Positions 47,470-55,934 of a DNA stretch of 61,211 nt are shown here, one piece after another. A program made the translations under genes and the position numbers. Position 1 is the first letter of the stretch; each line of letters begins with the position of its first letter. The notes beneath the pieces were generated by a model. The model was not told the origin of the DNA and searched no databases. It saw only the letters and a program-made list of their open reading frames with translations. The DNA comes from Candidatus Hydrogenedentota bacterium (GTDB lineage: Bacteria; Hydrogenedentota; Hydrogenedentia; Hydrogenedentales; CAILVY01): NCBI GenBank assembly GCA_903837785.1, contig CAILVY010000016.1:1-61211 (forward strand), in the 5' to 3' direction.

Positions 47470-49284
47470 TCAAAGAACTCCCGCGCAAAACCCGTCTTCG
47501 CCCTCGGGGCAGGCGTGGTACCCGCCCATGGTGTAGATCTGGATGACGCGGAGCAGTTCCGCGAGGTTGATCTGCCAGTCGCGCGGGGCGTAGTCCGCGC
47601 TGTACGGCAGGCACGTCTGATCGCCCGCGCCGGGCGTGTACCCGTCCTCTGTCCCCGTGGCGCAGTGGAACGGCCCGCCGTTGTAGAACTGGATTACCCG
47701 CAATAATTCGCTCAGGCCAATCCGCCCATCCCCGTCATAGTCCGCGCTGTGGCTCCCCGAACACGTCAAATCAATGCTCCCGTCCTGCATTTCGATTGCC
47801 CCGATGTCCACCGCGCCGTTGCGCACCCGCGGACAACACTCGAGCCGCGCATCGAAGCACGCGCCGCACACATAGTCCGGTCGGAACAACAACGCCGTGT
47901 CCCCCGCGTCAATCACCGGGCTCTCCGGCTGCGGCATGTAGATGTTCTGCGGGCTGTACGGGCGGCCTTCATGGTTCATCTGATAGAGCAATCCTGCCGA
48001 CAGCGGACTTGCCGCCGTGCCGAGCAGGTCGCTTCCCGCGTAGCCTGAGCCGCCATCGGACACGCCGATCAGATTATGCCCGAGACTCTGGATCGGCCCC
48101 CACAGGTCCGCCGTCTCCGGGGAAATCGCACACGTGTTCCCCGCGAGTACCGTATTGCCCACGGCGCACACCACGCCGCCGCCTGCAAGCACCGCGAGCC
48201 CGCCCCCCATCGTGCCCGCCGTGTTCTCCAGGAACGTACAATTCAGGAACACCGCGTCCCCGCCCGCCATCGACACCGCGCCGCCGGTAGCGCCTGCATT
48301 TCCCCGCCCAAAGGTGCATGACGATGCCCAGACTGTCCCTGACTCCACAAAGACCGCCGCAGCATCCTGCGCCGCAGTGTTCTCGTGGAACGAACAGCCC
48401 ATGAGTTCCAGATGCGCGCCGCCCGCCAGGTAGAACCCGCCGCCACGATTCGCAGAATTCTGCAGCACTTCGGCGCTCCGCACCGTCACGATGCCCCCAT
48501 CGCTGTATACACCGCCGCCCGCCTCCGACGCATTTCCGTGATAGAACTCGGAATCGGACCCTGGCCAGTACATGTGGATCACTCCGTGATCATTGAAGAT
48601 CGCGCCGCCGCGTGCGGCCGTGCCGGCGAAGATACCAGCAGCATACACAACACCATGATCATTATATAGACCGCCACCGTCACTGTCAGACAGACCGTCG
48701 AGGGAACTTGAGAAACTGAGCTTTGCGTGGTCAACATAGATGCTTCCACCCGCAACGCTCGCATGACCATCCCGGAACGCACAGCCATCTAGTGTTACAA
48801 TGGCGCCGGGATGAATGTAGAGCGCAGCTCCACGATCTGCATATATGGCGAGTGAGTGATTTCCGCCGTCATTGATGCGAATATCCACCATCGTGAATTG
48901 GACCTTGCTCTCAACTTCGAGCGCACGGAAATGAGGCATTGCAGTGCTGGACGCACGCAACGTCACATAAGCATATTCACGCGCGTCAATGCGGAGGTCG
49001 TCACATATCACTAGTGGTCTGCGTAGGATCACAAGTCCCATTCTTCCCTCAACAACCGGCCAGAGAAAGCGGTTGATCACATCTTCCCCGGGCAGTGCGT
49101 TGGCTTCCTCGACGGCAGAACGCAACGAGGTTGTGCCACGTTCGGTAAGTGCGACTCCGTCACCTGGACTAATGTCCGGAAGATCCTCGGGATCGTTCAC
49201 TGTAAAATCAGCAGCGAATGTCGTATGAGCCACTAACACTAGAGTTAGCACAAGAAATACAGACGATCGCGGTTCACCATTCAT
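47470..49284 (-). CDS. Secreted right-handed beta-helix protein (CSLREA/choice-of-anchor type) with paired dockerin-like modules
   Basis: 604 residues from ATG 49284 (49326 is possible; neither has a clear ribosome site). Signal peptide ends TTFAA. The N-terminal stretch TSLRSAVEEANALPGED matches the CSLREA start of polymorphic outer membrane-type beta-helix proteins. Repeats of the GGGxYxDGG and NxGxxxGGA kinds follow, then DLWGPIQSLGHNLIG and a choice-of-anchor-Q-like end (SPVIDAGDTALL, VDIGAIEM). The C-terminus has two dockerin-like modules: DYDGDGRIGLSELLRVIQFY and INLAELLRVIQIY. The 5' half is lower in GC than the 3' half and the flanks. Adhesin or surface protein is the best guess. Confidence 0.8.
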   Translation of the reverse strand: MNGEPRSSVFLVLTLVLVAHTTFAADFTVNDPEDLPDISPGDGVALTERGTTSLRSAVEEANALPGEDVINRFLWPVVEGRMGLVILRRPLVICDDLRIDAREYAYVTLRASSTAMPHFRALEVESKVQFTMVDIRINDGGNHSLAIYADRGAALYIHPGAIVTLDGCAFRDGHASVAGGSIYVDHAKLSFSSSLDGLSDSDGGGLYNDHGVVYAAGIFAGTAARGGAIFNDHGVIHMYWPGSDSEFYHGNASEAGGGVYSDGGIVTVRSAEVLQNSANRGGGFYLAGGAHLELMGCSFHENTAAQDAAAVFVESGTVWASSCTFGRGNAGATGGAVSMAGGDAVFLNCTFLENTAGTMGGGLAVLAGGGVVCAVGNTVLAGNTCAISPETADLWGPIQSLGHNLIGVSDGGSGYAGSDLLGTAASPLSAGLLYQMNHEGRPYSPQNIYMPQPESPVIDAGDTALLFRPDYVCGACFDARLECCPRVRNGAVDIGAIEMQDGSIDLTCSGSHSADYDGDGRIGLSELLRVIQFYNGGPFHCATGTEDGYTPGAGDQTCLPYSADYAPRDWQINLAELLRVIQIYTMGGYHACPEGEDGFCAGVL

Positions 49285-49795
49285 AGACTGGGTGTTCTCG
49301 GACCTGGAAAGGCCAGTTCGATACATTGGTTACGAGTGCACTGTTCACGTAAAGGAGTCCTTGCAGGGTCAAGTTGCCGACTCCATCGATTTGGGCACAT
49401 GGCCTGTCTGCGCCATCGCGCACCGTGTGCCAACACGAGTCACCCGGCTCGCCCGGCGTGCGTGCAACAGTCACCCCGCCAGCCAGCCAAAGATTTCCGT
49501 GACTCTCACGCCCCGATTCTACTACCACGACCTCTGCCTTTACGACACCGCCGCCAATGCGGTTCCAGTTCCTGATCCTCCGGCCATGAACGCCGGCTTC
49601 CGCGAGAGTTGCCCCCTTACACCCTTCCTTCCCAGTTCCGCCTGCTGCTTGCTCATGCCAATGCGGCATACCCATATGCATGGCATAAAGTATCAATAAC
49701 ACGGCCAAAGTGGAAAAGCAATCGCTTTCTGATCGAATAGACCCAAGGGTGCAGGGAAGCGCGTTCCCGTCGCGCACGTGGACGGGCCGGTCCAA
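49274..49795 (-). pseudogene. Possible remnant of a pilus-associated or surface protein gene
   Basis: An ORF of 173 codons overlaps the start of the beta-helix gene by 11 bases and shares its lower GC. The part from residue ~50 (GATLAEAGVHGRRIRNWN, GVTVARTPGEPGDSCWH, GNLTLQGLLYVNSAL) reads like a real beta-rich protein segment of a kind I associate with PilX-like surface proteins, but the end is abrupt and there is no good start or ribosome site. It could be a truncated gene, a real small gene or chance. The rest of the gap to 49927 shows nothing. Confidence 0.35.
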
Positions 49796-49927
49796 AGAGG
49801 GCCGGATGGGACGAGCAGGGTCTGTTTCGCTTGCACAGCGGAACGGATTGCCGATGGCATTGCCGGAGAGTCATCGCACCCGGCGTTCTCGCGGCGGCTG
49901 ATGCCCGGTCTCGGCTTCTCCAGGCGG

Positions 49928-52141
49928 CTACTTCTTCGCTTCGACCACGACCGCGTCGCCGACCTGGAGCACGTGCTTTTTGGACCACTTGTTCCACTTG
50001 TAGAGGTCGTTCACGCCAACGCCATACTTCTGGGCAATGGTCGAAGGGTTCTGGCCCTTGGCAACCGTGTGCGTGACGGGAACGGCGGCCTTCTCGGCTT
50101 TGAGCGGCTTGTCCGGGGCGGATTTCTTGGCGGAGGGCTCCGGGCGCGGAGCGGGGGCGGCCTTTTCGGCCTTGGCCGCCATTTTCTCCGGCTTCTCGGA
50201 CGCCTTCCGGGCTTGCGGCTTCGCGACAAGCTCGGCCTTGGCCAGCTTCTCCACTTTGGCGGCGGTCTTGGCGCCGGCGGCCTTCTCCGGGCGCGACGGC
50301 GCTTCTTCCGGCGCATCCGCCGGGGGATGAATCACCAGCTTCTTCCCGAGCGGCAGGACGGCGCTCTCCTTGAGGTGGTTCCAGGCCAGAAGCTCCTTGA
50401 GTTCGACCCCATGCTTGGCGGCAATCTTCCCGGCGGTGTCGCCCTTGGCCACTTCGTACTCGAAGCTCTCGGATTCCTCCGGCGCCTTCTCCGCCGCGCT
50501 CTTGCCGGAAGCGGCCGGCTTCTTGGGCTTCTCAGCCTTGCCCACAATGACCTTGTCGCCCTCTCGAATAACGGAACGCGCTTCCAGGTTGTTGAGCGAA
50601 TAGAATTCCTCGATGGGCAGCCCGTAGGTCCGCGCAATCTTCTCCGGCCACTCGCCCGCCTTGACCACATGGAATTTCACATCTTCCGCGGCGCTGTCGC
50701 TGCTGGCCTCGGGTTCCTTCGGCTCGTCGGCGAGTTGCTCCATCAACAGCGCCTCGCCCGCGTGATAGAAGCCGGCCGGGCCGCGGAGCGTTTGGCCCGC
50801 CTTCACCTTCTTGGCGGAGCGCAGCCCGTTCAGCTTCAGCAATTCCTTCGTCGTGATGCCGAACTTGTCCGCAACCTGCGCGAAGGTCTGGCCCTTCTCC
50901 AGCTTGTGGAAACGCGGCCCGTACTTGAGCTGCGGCGTGTTCGCGAGGGCCACCTGGAATTTCTCCTGGGCCTCGCTCGGAATGCTGATCGTATACGCGC
51001 CGTTGGGCGGCGTGACCTCCTGCACGAGGTCCGGATTCAGTTGGATCAGCGTGCCCGCCGGCAGCCCCAGCGCCTGATTCAAATCTTCCAGCGCATACAT
51101 GTCGGGCACCGAAACCCGGGCCGTGTCTTCCGGTTGCAGCGTGCTGAGCTTGAAGCCGTAACGCTCGGGATCGCTCACCACGATGAGCGAGGCAAGGTAT
51201 TTCGCATAGTACTGCTTGGCTTCCTGCGTGATGCGTTCGGAGGCCGGCGGCGTATCGAGCAGGGTCCACAGATCGCGTTCGCCGCCCGTGGCCGCAATCA
51301 TGCGGTCCAGGCCGAATTCCCCCATGTTGTAGGCGGTGACCGCCAACGGCCAACTGCCCTGAAAGAAGTTCTGCAGATTCTTGAAATGCGTGATGGCGGC
51401 TTGCGTCGAGCTTTGCCAATTGAAGCGCTCATCCACGTAATTGTCCATGCGCAGGTTGTAGCGGACGGCCGTGTCGCGGATGAACTGCCACATCCCGCCG
51501 GCATTGGATCGCGAAAGGATCTTGGGCGTGAATTGGCTCTCCACCATGATGATCCAGGCAAGTTCCTGCGGCAGGCCGGCCTTCGCCAGCTCCGCGCGGA
51601 TGTACGGAAGGTATTTGCCGCTGCGATCGAGCCCGCGCTGGAAGGGCTTCGGATACGCGTGCTGGATCAGGTTGAGTTCCTTGCGCACGCGATCGGGCAG
51701 GGGCTGCGGAATGCGAATCTGCCTGTCGCTCTCCGGCACCGAAACGCCTTCCGCCCAGGTGCGGTACAGGCTGGCCCGGGATTTCGACGGACCGCCCGGC
51801 AGGGCAAAACGGTCATGCAAGGCGTGAAAAGCGGCCGCATCCACCTCCGCTTCGGCCAGCAAGTCCAGCATCAGCTTCTGCTGACGGGCGGCCGCCGCCG
51901 GGTCGCCCAAGGCCTCGGACGTCCGCGACGCGCGCAACGCTTCCTCCGCCTCCTGCAGGAGCTGGCCCACCTCCCGGGATTTCACCGGGGCGAGCTGGCG
52001 CGCATGGGTCTGGGCCTTCGGGGCCGGCGCAAAGTCGTGCGTGTGTTTCGAAGCACTGTGCGTCACGCAGCCGGAAGCGAGAAGGATCAGTCCGAGACGG
52101 CCCCAACGCAGGGCTGGGCGCGTCCATGCATGTATCGGCAT
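49928..52141 (-). CDS. mltD: MltD-type lytic transglycosylase lipoprotein with several LysM domains
   Basis: 737 residues from ATG 52141 with GGAAGGAGG upstream. The lipobox LILLASGC gives lipid Cys at ~25. The SLT domain (~165-330) has the catalytic Glu in AWIIMVESQFTPKILSRS and the motifs AGGMWQFI and AVTAYNMGEFGLDRMI. It is followed by about four LysM-type repeats (YTISIPSEAQEKF region, FHKLEKGQTFAQVADKFGIT, FEYEVAKGDTAGKIAAKHGV, HTVAKGQNPSTIAQKYGV), split by an Ala/Lys/Pro-rich spacer at ~590-670. It cuts peptidoglycan in the periplasm with release of 1,6-anhydro ends. A perfect promoter is upstream at 52337. Confidence 0.95.
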   Translation of the reverse strand: MPIHAWTRPALRWGRLGLILLASGCVTHSASKHTHDFAPAPKAQTHARQLAPVKSREVGQLLQEAEEALRASRTSEALGDPAAAARQQKLMLDLLAEAEVDAAAFHALHDRFALPGGPSKSRASLYRTWAEGVSVPESDRQIRIPQPLPDRVRKELNLIQHAYPKPFQRGLDRSGKYLPYIRAELAKAGLPQELAWIIMVESQFTPKILSRSNAGGMWQFIRDTAVRYNLRMDNYVDERFNWQSSTQAAITHFKNLQNFFQGSWPLAVTAYNMGEFGLDRMIAATGGERDLWTLLDTPPASERITQEAKQYYAKYLASLIVVSDPERYGFKLSTLQPEDTARVSVPDMYALEDLNQALGLPAGTLIQLNPDLVQEVTPPNGAYTISIPSEAQEKFQVALANTPQLKYGPRFHKLEKGQTFAQVADKFGITTKELLKLNGLRSAKKVKAGQTLRGPAGFYHAGEALLMEQLADEPKEPEASSDSAAEDVKFHVVKAGEWPEKIARTYGLPIEEFYSLNNLEARSVIREGDKVIVGKAEKPKKPAASGKSAAEKAPEESESFEYEVAKGDTAGKIAAKHGVELKELLAWNHLKESAVLPLGKKLVIHPPADAPEEAPSRPEKAAGAKTAAKVEKLAKAELVAKPQARKASEKPEKMAAKAEKAAPAPRPEPSAKKSAPDKPLKAEKAAVPVTHTVAKGQNPSTIAQKYGVGVNDLYKWNKWSKKHVLQVGDAVVVEAKK

Positions 52142-52336
52142 GCCTCCTCCTTCCGCGCTGGCACGAACAGACATATCTCACCGTGCGCCAGCGGCTTCCT
52201 CGATAGTCCCCACACCGGGGGCACAGAGAGTCCGACACCCGGGTGTGCTGCCCGCCTCTCACGGGCGTACACCGGCAGACTCGGGGCTGAAACCCGCCAA
52301 TCTGTGAAATTCTTCAACAGTGTCAAGAACAGGGGT

Positions 52337-52365
52337 AGTGTAACCCACGGCTTGTAGCCTGTCAA
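52337..52365 (-). promoter_or_regulatory. Near-consensus sigma-70-type promoter for mltD
   Basis: Read on the minus strand: TTGACA, a 17-base spacer and TACACT, leaving a ~190-base leader before the ATG at 52141. The 410-base gap 52142-52551 holds this and the opposite promoter at 52481, and no gene. Confidence 0.8.
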
Positions 52366-52480
52366 GCGCGAAATCCCCTATATTGTGTTTTGACTCCAGA
52401 GAACTCAGGGCAGTGAATAGCCCGTGCCGGGGAGCGTCTGGTTGACTGCGCAGCGCAGCCGTCCCTCTATCTCCGCGATT

Positions 52481-52510
52481 TTGCACGCGCCGGCCGGGGG
52501 CTGCTACAAT
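52481..52510 (+). promoter_or_regulatory. Sigma-70-type promoter for the TPR protein gene
   Basis: TTGCAC (52481-52486), an 18-base spacer and TACAAT (52505-52510), 42 bases before the start codon at 52552. It is divergent from the mltD promoter. Confidence 0.7.
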
Positions 52511-52551
52511 GCGCGCCGTTTCGCGGGTCCTAAGGAAAGACGAGGTTTCGC

Positions 52552-53283
52552 ATGGCTGCCCTGCTTAGTGTGTGCATGTTGTTATGTTCCGGTGCCGAAG
52601 ACTGGTCAGCGCGGATGGAACAGATCCGAAAGGACTACGATACCGCGGCCGCACAAGCCTTGTCGGAGGAACTGCGAAAGGCGGGTCCCCAGGCCCCGCT
52701 GGAGCAGAAGCTCGCCTTTGCCCGCAGCCTCCTCTTGCTGGGGGAACTGTACCGGGTCGAATTCGAAGGCATGGAAGAAGGCGGGGCGGAGCGCTCTGAC
52801 CGCCGCGCACTGGGCGACAAAATCGATGACGTCGCGAAGGAGGGATTCCAGGTCCTGGACGCCCTGGGCGAGCTTTCCGAGGCGTATCGGATTCGTTCCG
52901 ATTTCTACGGGATCATGATACGCACGAAGTTCCAGGGAAAGAAATATCGGAGCAAGCTTGAGGGGAACGCCGCGAAGGCGCTGGAACTCGATCCGAAGAA
53001 TCCCGACGCGTACGTGAGCGTGGCGCGGCCATACCTCTTCGCAGGGCCTTTGCAGGGCGGCAATCTGAAGAAGGCCATGGACCTGTTGAACAAGGCGCTC
53101 GAACTCAATCCGAACCTCGTTTCGGCGCAAATGCTGCACGCCGTGGGCCTGGAAAAGGAAGGCAACAAGGCCCAGAGCGACGCGGAATGGAAGAAGATTC
53201 TCGACGAGAATCCCAAGACCGCACGCTCCAAGAAGACCCTCGAAATCGCCGGCAAAGTCTGGAAGGAAGAAGACGAGAAGTAA
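52552..53283 (+). CDS. Exported TPR-repeat protein
   Basis: 243 residues, GACGAGG upstream. A short N-terminal hydrophobic stretch (MAALLSVCMLLCSGAEDW) may be a signal peptide. The rest is helical with TPR motifs: AAKALELDPKNPDAYVSVAR and LNKALELNPNLVSAQMLHAV, with a preceding helical region. It resembles TRAP-associated T-component-like proteins (TatT family) in the spacing of LxLDPxNPxA. A protein-binding role in the periplasm is likely. It is convergent with the acyltransferase gene (12 bases). Confidence 0.8.
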   Translation: MAALLSVCMLLCSGAEDWSARMEQIRKDYDTAAAQALSEELRKAGPQAPLEQKLAFARSLLLLGELYRVEFEGMEEGGAERSDRRALGDKIDDVAKEGFQVLDALGELSEAYRIRSDFYGIMIRTKFQGKKYRSKLEGNAAKALELDPKNPDAYVSVARPYLFAGPLQGGNLKKAMDLLNKALELNPNLVSAQMLHAVGLEKEGNKAQSDAEWKKILDENPKTARSKKTLEIAGKVWKEEDEK

Positions 53284-53295
53284 GCGTTGCGGCGC

Positions 53296-54390
53296 TTAGC
53301 GCAGGGCGGCGTCTTCGATCAGATCAATCACCTCGCTGAAGTGCAGGATTTGATTGATCTGAAACTTGACGGGATTGTTCCGGTAGTACTGCGTGTCGAG
53401 CGGCGGGCACGAAAGAATCCGGTCCGGGTTCAACGCCACGACCCCTTCCTCAACCGTCAGCATCGCGTAACGCGCGAAATAGCCCAGCATGGCCTCCACC
53501 TCATCCTTCACATCCATCAGGGCGGCGGGGTCCACGTGCCGGCCGCGAATGCGGCTGACCACGTCGCGGACCATCTGCGCCAGCTCTTCCACCCCGAGGT
53601 GCGGGGCGCCCCCGTGAAGGCAACGAAGATACAGCAGGCCGCTCATGATGTGCGGCACATTGATCTCGATGAGCCCGGCCACCCGCACCGCCAGCTCCGC
53701 ATCAAATGCCCGGAGCGCGGCGCGATCCGCCCCGGCCGCCACGTAGAGCGGCGCGCCAAACGCCAGCACGCTCTGCCCCGAAACCGGGTGGCAGGTGCGC
53801 GCCATGGGCACCGCGGGCACCGGCTTCCCCAAGCGCCGTTGGACATGCGAGACAAAGAAGGACGCCCCCCCAATCTCCTCGGCGCTCTCGCGGTATTCAA
53901 AGACCAGACCGCTCCGGCTCCGCGTGCCCCCGGGATACATCAGGAATGCGCCGGGCGCTTCCAGCACCTTGAGAAAGGGCTTCATCTGAGACCACTGCAC
54001 ATTCCCGCGCGAAATCCGGATCGCGCCGCACATCTCCGCGATGTCATCCACGTTGAACGGCAGCCAGCGCCACAGGCCCCCGCGGAAAAAATCGTCCCGC
54101 ATCATGAAATGCGTGGCAATGCGCTCTCCGCTCGAATAGTAGATTGCCGGCCAGGCCAGCATCGGATCGCTCAGCCAGATATGATTGCTCACAAAGACCG
54201 CGGGCGGCTCCTTCGGACAATGCTCCGGGTCCAGCACCCGCATCTTGCGCCAGCCCAGCAGCTGGCTGGCCACGACGGTCATCCCCTCCAGCCGGTCCCG
54301 AAAATCGACACGGCGCATCCACCCCACCCGTGAACACAGGTAGCGCGCCAGCAGCCGGATGAAAACACTCCACGCCCAGACAGTCCGCAT
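53296..54390 (-). CDS. 1-acyl-glycerol-3-phosphate acyltransferase-like (PlsC) protein
   Basis: 364 residues. The acyltransferase box HxxxxD is present in SNHIWLSDPML at ~70, and the second box reads YPGGTRSRSG at ~150 in place of FPEGTRS, so the acidic residue of that box is changed. A long ~150-residue C-terminal part extends beyond the usual PlsC fold. N-terminal helices suggest membrane contact. It may make phosphatidate or another acylated lipid, though the altered box leaves the acceptor open. No close functional neighbour is seen. Confidence 0.85.
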   Translation of the reverse strand: MRTVWAWSVFIRLLARYLCSRVGWMRRVDFRDRLEGMTVVASQLLGWRKMRVLDPEHCPKEPPAVFVSNHIWLSDPMLAWPAIYYSSGERIATHFMMRDDFFRGGLWRWLPFNVDDIAEMCGAIRISRGNVQWSQMKPFLKVLEAPGAFLMYPGGTRSRSGLVFEYRESAEEIGGASFFVSHVQRRLGKPVPAVPMARTCHPVSGQSVLAFGAPLYVAAGADRAALRAFDAELAVRVAGLIEINVPHIMSGLLYLRCLHGGAPHLGVEELAQMVRDVVSRIRGRHVDPAALMDVKDEVEAMLGYFARYAMLTVEEGVVALNPDRILSCPPLDTQYYRNNPVKFQINQILHFSEVIDLIEDAALR

Positions 54391-54469
54391 AGAAGAGGTA
54401 TTCTAAAAGTGGGCGGCGGCATATGCAAGAACGTGCCGCAACCGTCCCGTTACACGCACACGCGAATGC

Positions 54470-55906
54470 TCACTTCGCCTGTTCGGCGCGGCGCCGGAGC
54501 AGGGCCTCGAATTGCTGAATGCGCGTGTCGAAGAAGTTCATCAGTTTGGCGTGCAGTTCGGGACTGGCCGCCGCGATCAGCGACTGGTGGTTCCCGGGCG
54601 TGCTGTCCAGCAGAAGCACGTGGTCGAAACTGCGTCCGTAGGCGTCCGTCACGATGCACCCCGCCTCCTGCGCGATGAGCACGGCCGCGGCAAAATCATA
54701 CGGCGCAATGCCGATGACGCTTCCGCGCCCCGCATTCAGGAAATGATCCCGGACAATCTCCGGAATATCGCGCATGTACCGCGCCGCCACGTCCACGCAC
54801 GCATCGAGCTGGTTCGTGAGCAGGCGCGTCAGGCTGAAGGAGGTGCTGTTGCAGGCAAAGAAACCGCCCTTGAGGCTGCTCAGATCGATGAGCCGCGCGG
54901 CGGTCGGGAAAATGAGTTCGGCCGGACGCGCGGGGACCGTCATCGTCCAGGCAAGGCTCTCGAGATTCGTGTTGGTCGAGAGCTTCGCCCGCTTGATATG
55001 TTCGCCCGAGAACACGCGCGCGCCTCTTCCCCGTTCGGCGTAGAAGATGCGATCGCCCACGACTTCCGCGACCACGGCGTTGTCCAGGTCGGCCATCGTC
55101 GGGCGTTCAATCACGCGGGTGCTCGCAATCGAGATGACACAGCTCTCAAAACCGCACTTGGCGGCGCGGGAACCGTCCACGGGATCAACGATGAGCAGAT
55201 TCTTGGGCTGCACGTTGGAGAACGTCGAGTATCCCGCGTCCTCCGAGTAATAGGCGACCGGCGCCCGGGCATTCTTCAGGTAGGTCAGCAGTGCCTTTTC
55301 CGCGGCCTTGTCCAGTTCAAACGTGGCATCGCCGGTCGGTGCGGCCCCCGCCACCTCACGCCCGCGCAGGCTCTTCACCATCGGGGCGACCACTTCCTTG
55401 ATCGACATGGCGAGCTGAAACAGAAACTCACGGTCCAGCGGCTTGCTGCCCGGCCGGGGAACAGACGGCTTGGGCGCCGCGACGGGCGCCGCCGCCACCG
55501 GCGTTGCCTTTGCCGGTACGGCCACGGGCGCTTTCACGGGGGCCGGGGCCACTTTCGCGGGAGCTGCCTTTACAGCCGGGGCTTTGACCGCGGGCGGCTT
55601 GGCCGCCGCCGCTTTGACGGCGGGTCTGGCGGGCGCCGCCGCGGCCTTCTTGACGGGCGGCTTGGCCTTCACAGGCGGCTTGGCCTTCACAGGCGGCTTG
55701 GCCTTCACAGGCGGCTTGGCTTTGACAGGCGCCTTGGCCTTGGCCGGCGCTGCTTTCTTGACGGTCTTCACTGGCTTGGTCACTTTCTTTGCAGGCGTTT
55801 TCCGGACCGGCTGGACGGGCTTCTTCACCCGCTTTAAACTCGCCGCCTTCACTCCGGCCTTGACCTTCTTCCCGCTGCTGGCTTTCTTGACTTTTGCTTT
55901 CTTCAT
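54470..55906 (-). CDS. Inositol-monophosphatase-family enzyme with long lysine/alanine/proline-rich N-terminal tail
   Basis: 478 residues from ATG 55906 (GAGG upstream). Residues 1-~170 are almost only Lys, Ala, Pro and Val, with five tandem copies of a PVKAKP-type unit between ~55 and ~85, similar to histone H1- or AlgP-like DNA-binding tails. Residues ~180-460 are an inositol-phosphatase fold: DKAAEKALLTYL, acidic YYSEDAGYST, the metal motif DPVDGSRA and APYDFAAAVLIAQEAGCIV (Asp kept, Trp replaced by Tyr). The enzyme part could dephosphorylate inositol or a related sugar phosphate. The tail is unusual for this family and may hold the enzyme on nucleic acid or polyphosphate. Confidence 0.88.
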   Translation of the reverse strand: MKKAKVKKASSGKKVKAGVKAASLKRVKKPVQPVRKTPAKKVTKPVKTVKKAAPAKAKAPVKAKPPVKAKPPVKAKPPVKAKPPVKKAAAAPARPAVKAAAAKPPAVKAPAVKAAPAKVAPAPVKAPVAVPAKATPVAAAPVAAPKPSVPRPGSKPLDREFLFQLAMSIKEVVAPMVKSLRGREVAGAAPTGDATFELDKAAEKALLTYLKNARAPVAYYSEDAGYSTFSNVQPKNLLIVDPVDGSRAAKCGFESCVISIASTRVIERPTMADLDNAVVAEVVGDRIFYAERGRGARVFSGEHIKRAKLSTNTNLESLAWTMTVPARPAELIFPTAARLIDLSSLKGGFFACNSTSFSLTRLLTNQLDACVDVAARYMRDIPEIVRDHFLNAGRGSVIGIAPYDFAAAVLIAQEAGCIVTDAYGRSFDHVLLLDSTPGNHQSLIAAASPELHAKLMNFFDTRIQQFEALLRRRAEQAK

Positions 55907-55934
55907 GGCCGCCTCGTGCGGTCCTGGCCCCCCG

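Noticed and set aside
49778-52357. Plus-strand frame of 859 codons
   Set aside because: Antisense of the MltD-type gene, which has a catalytic domain, a lipobox and a near-consensus promoter.
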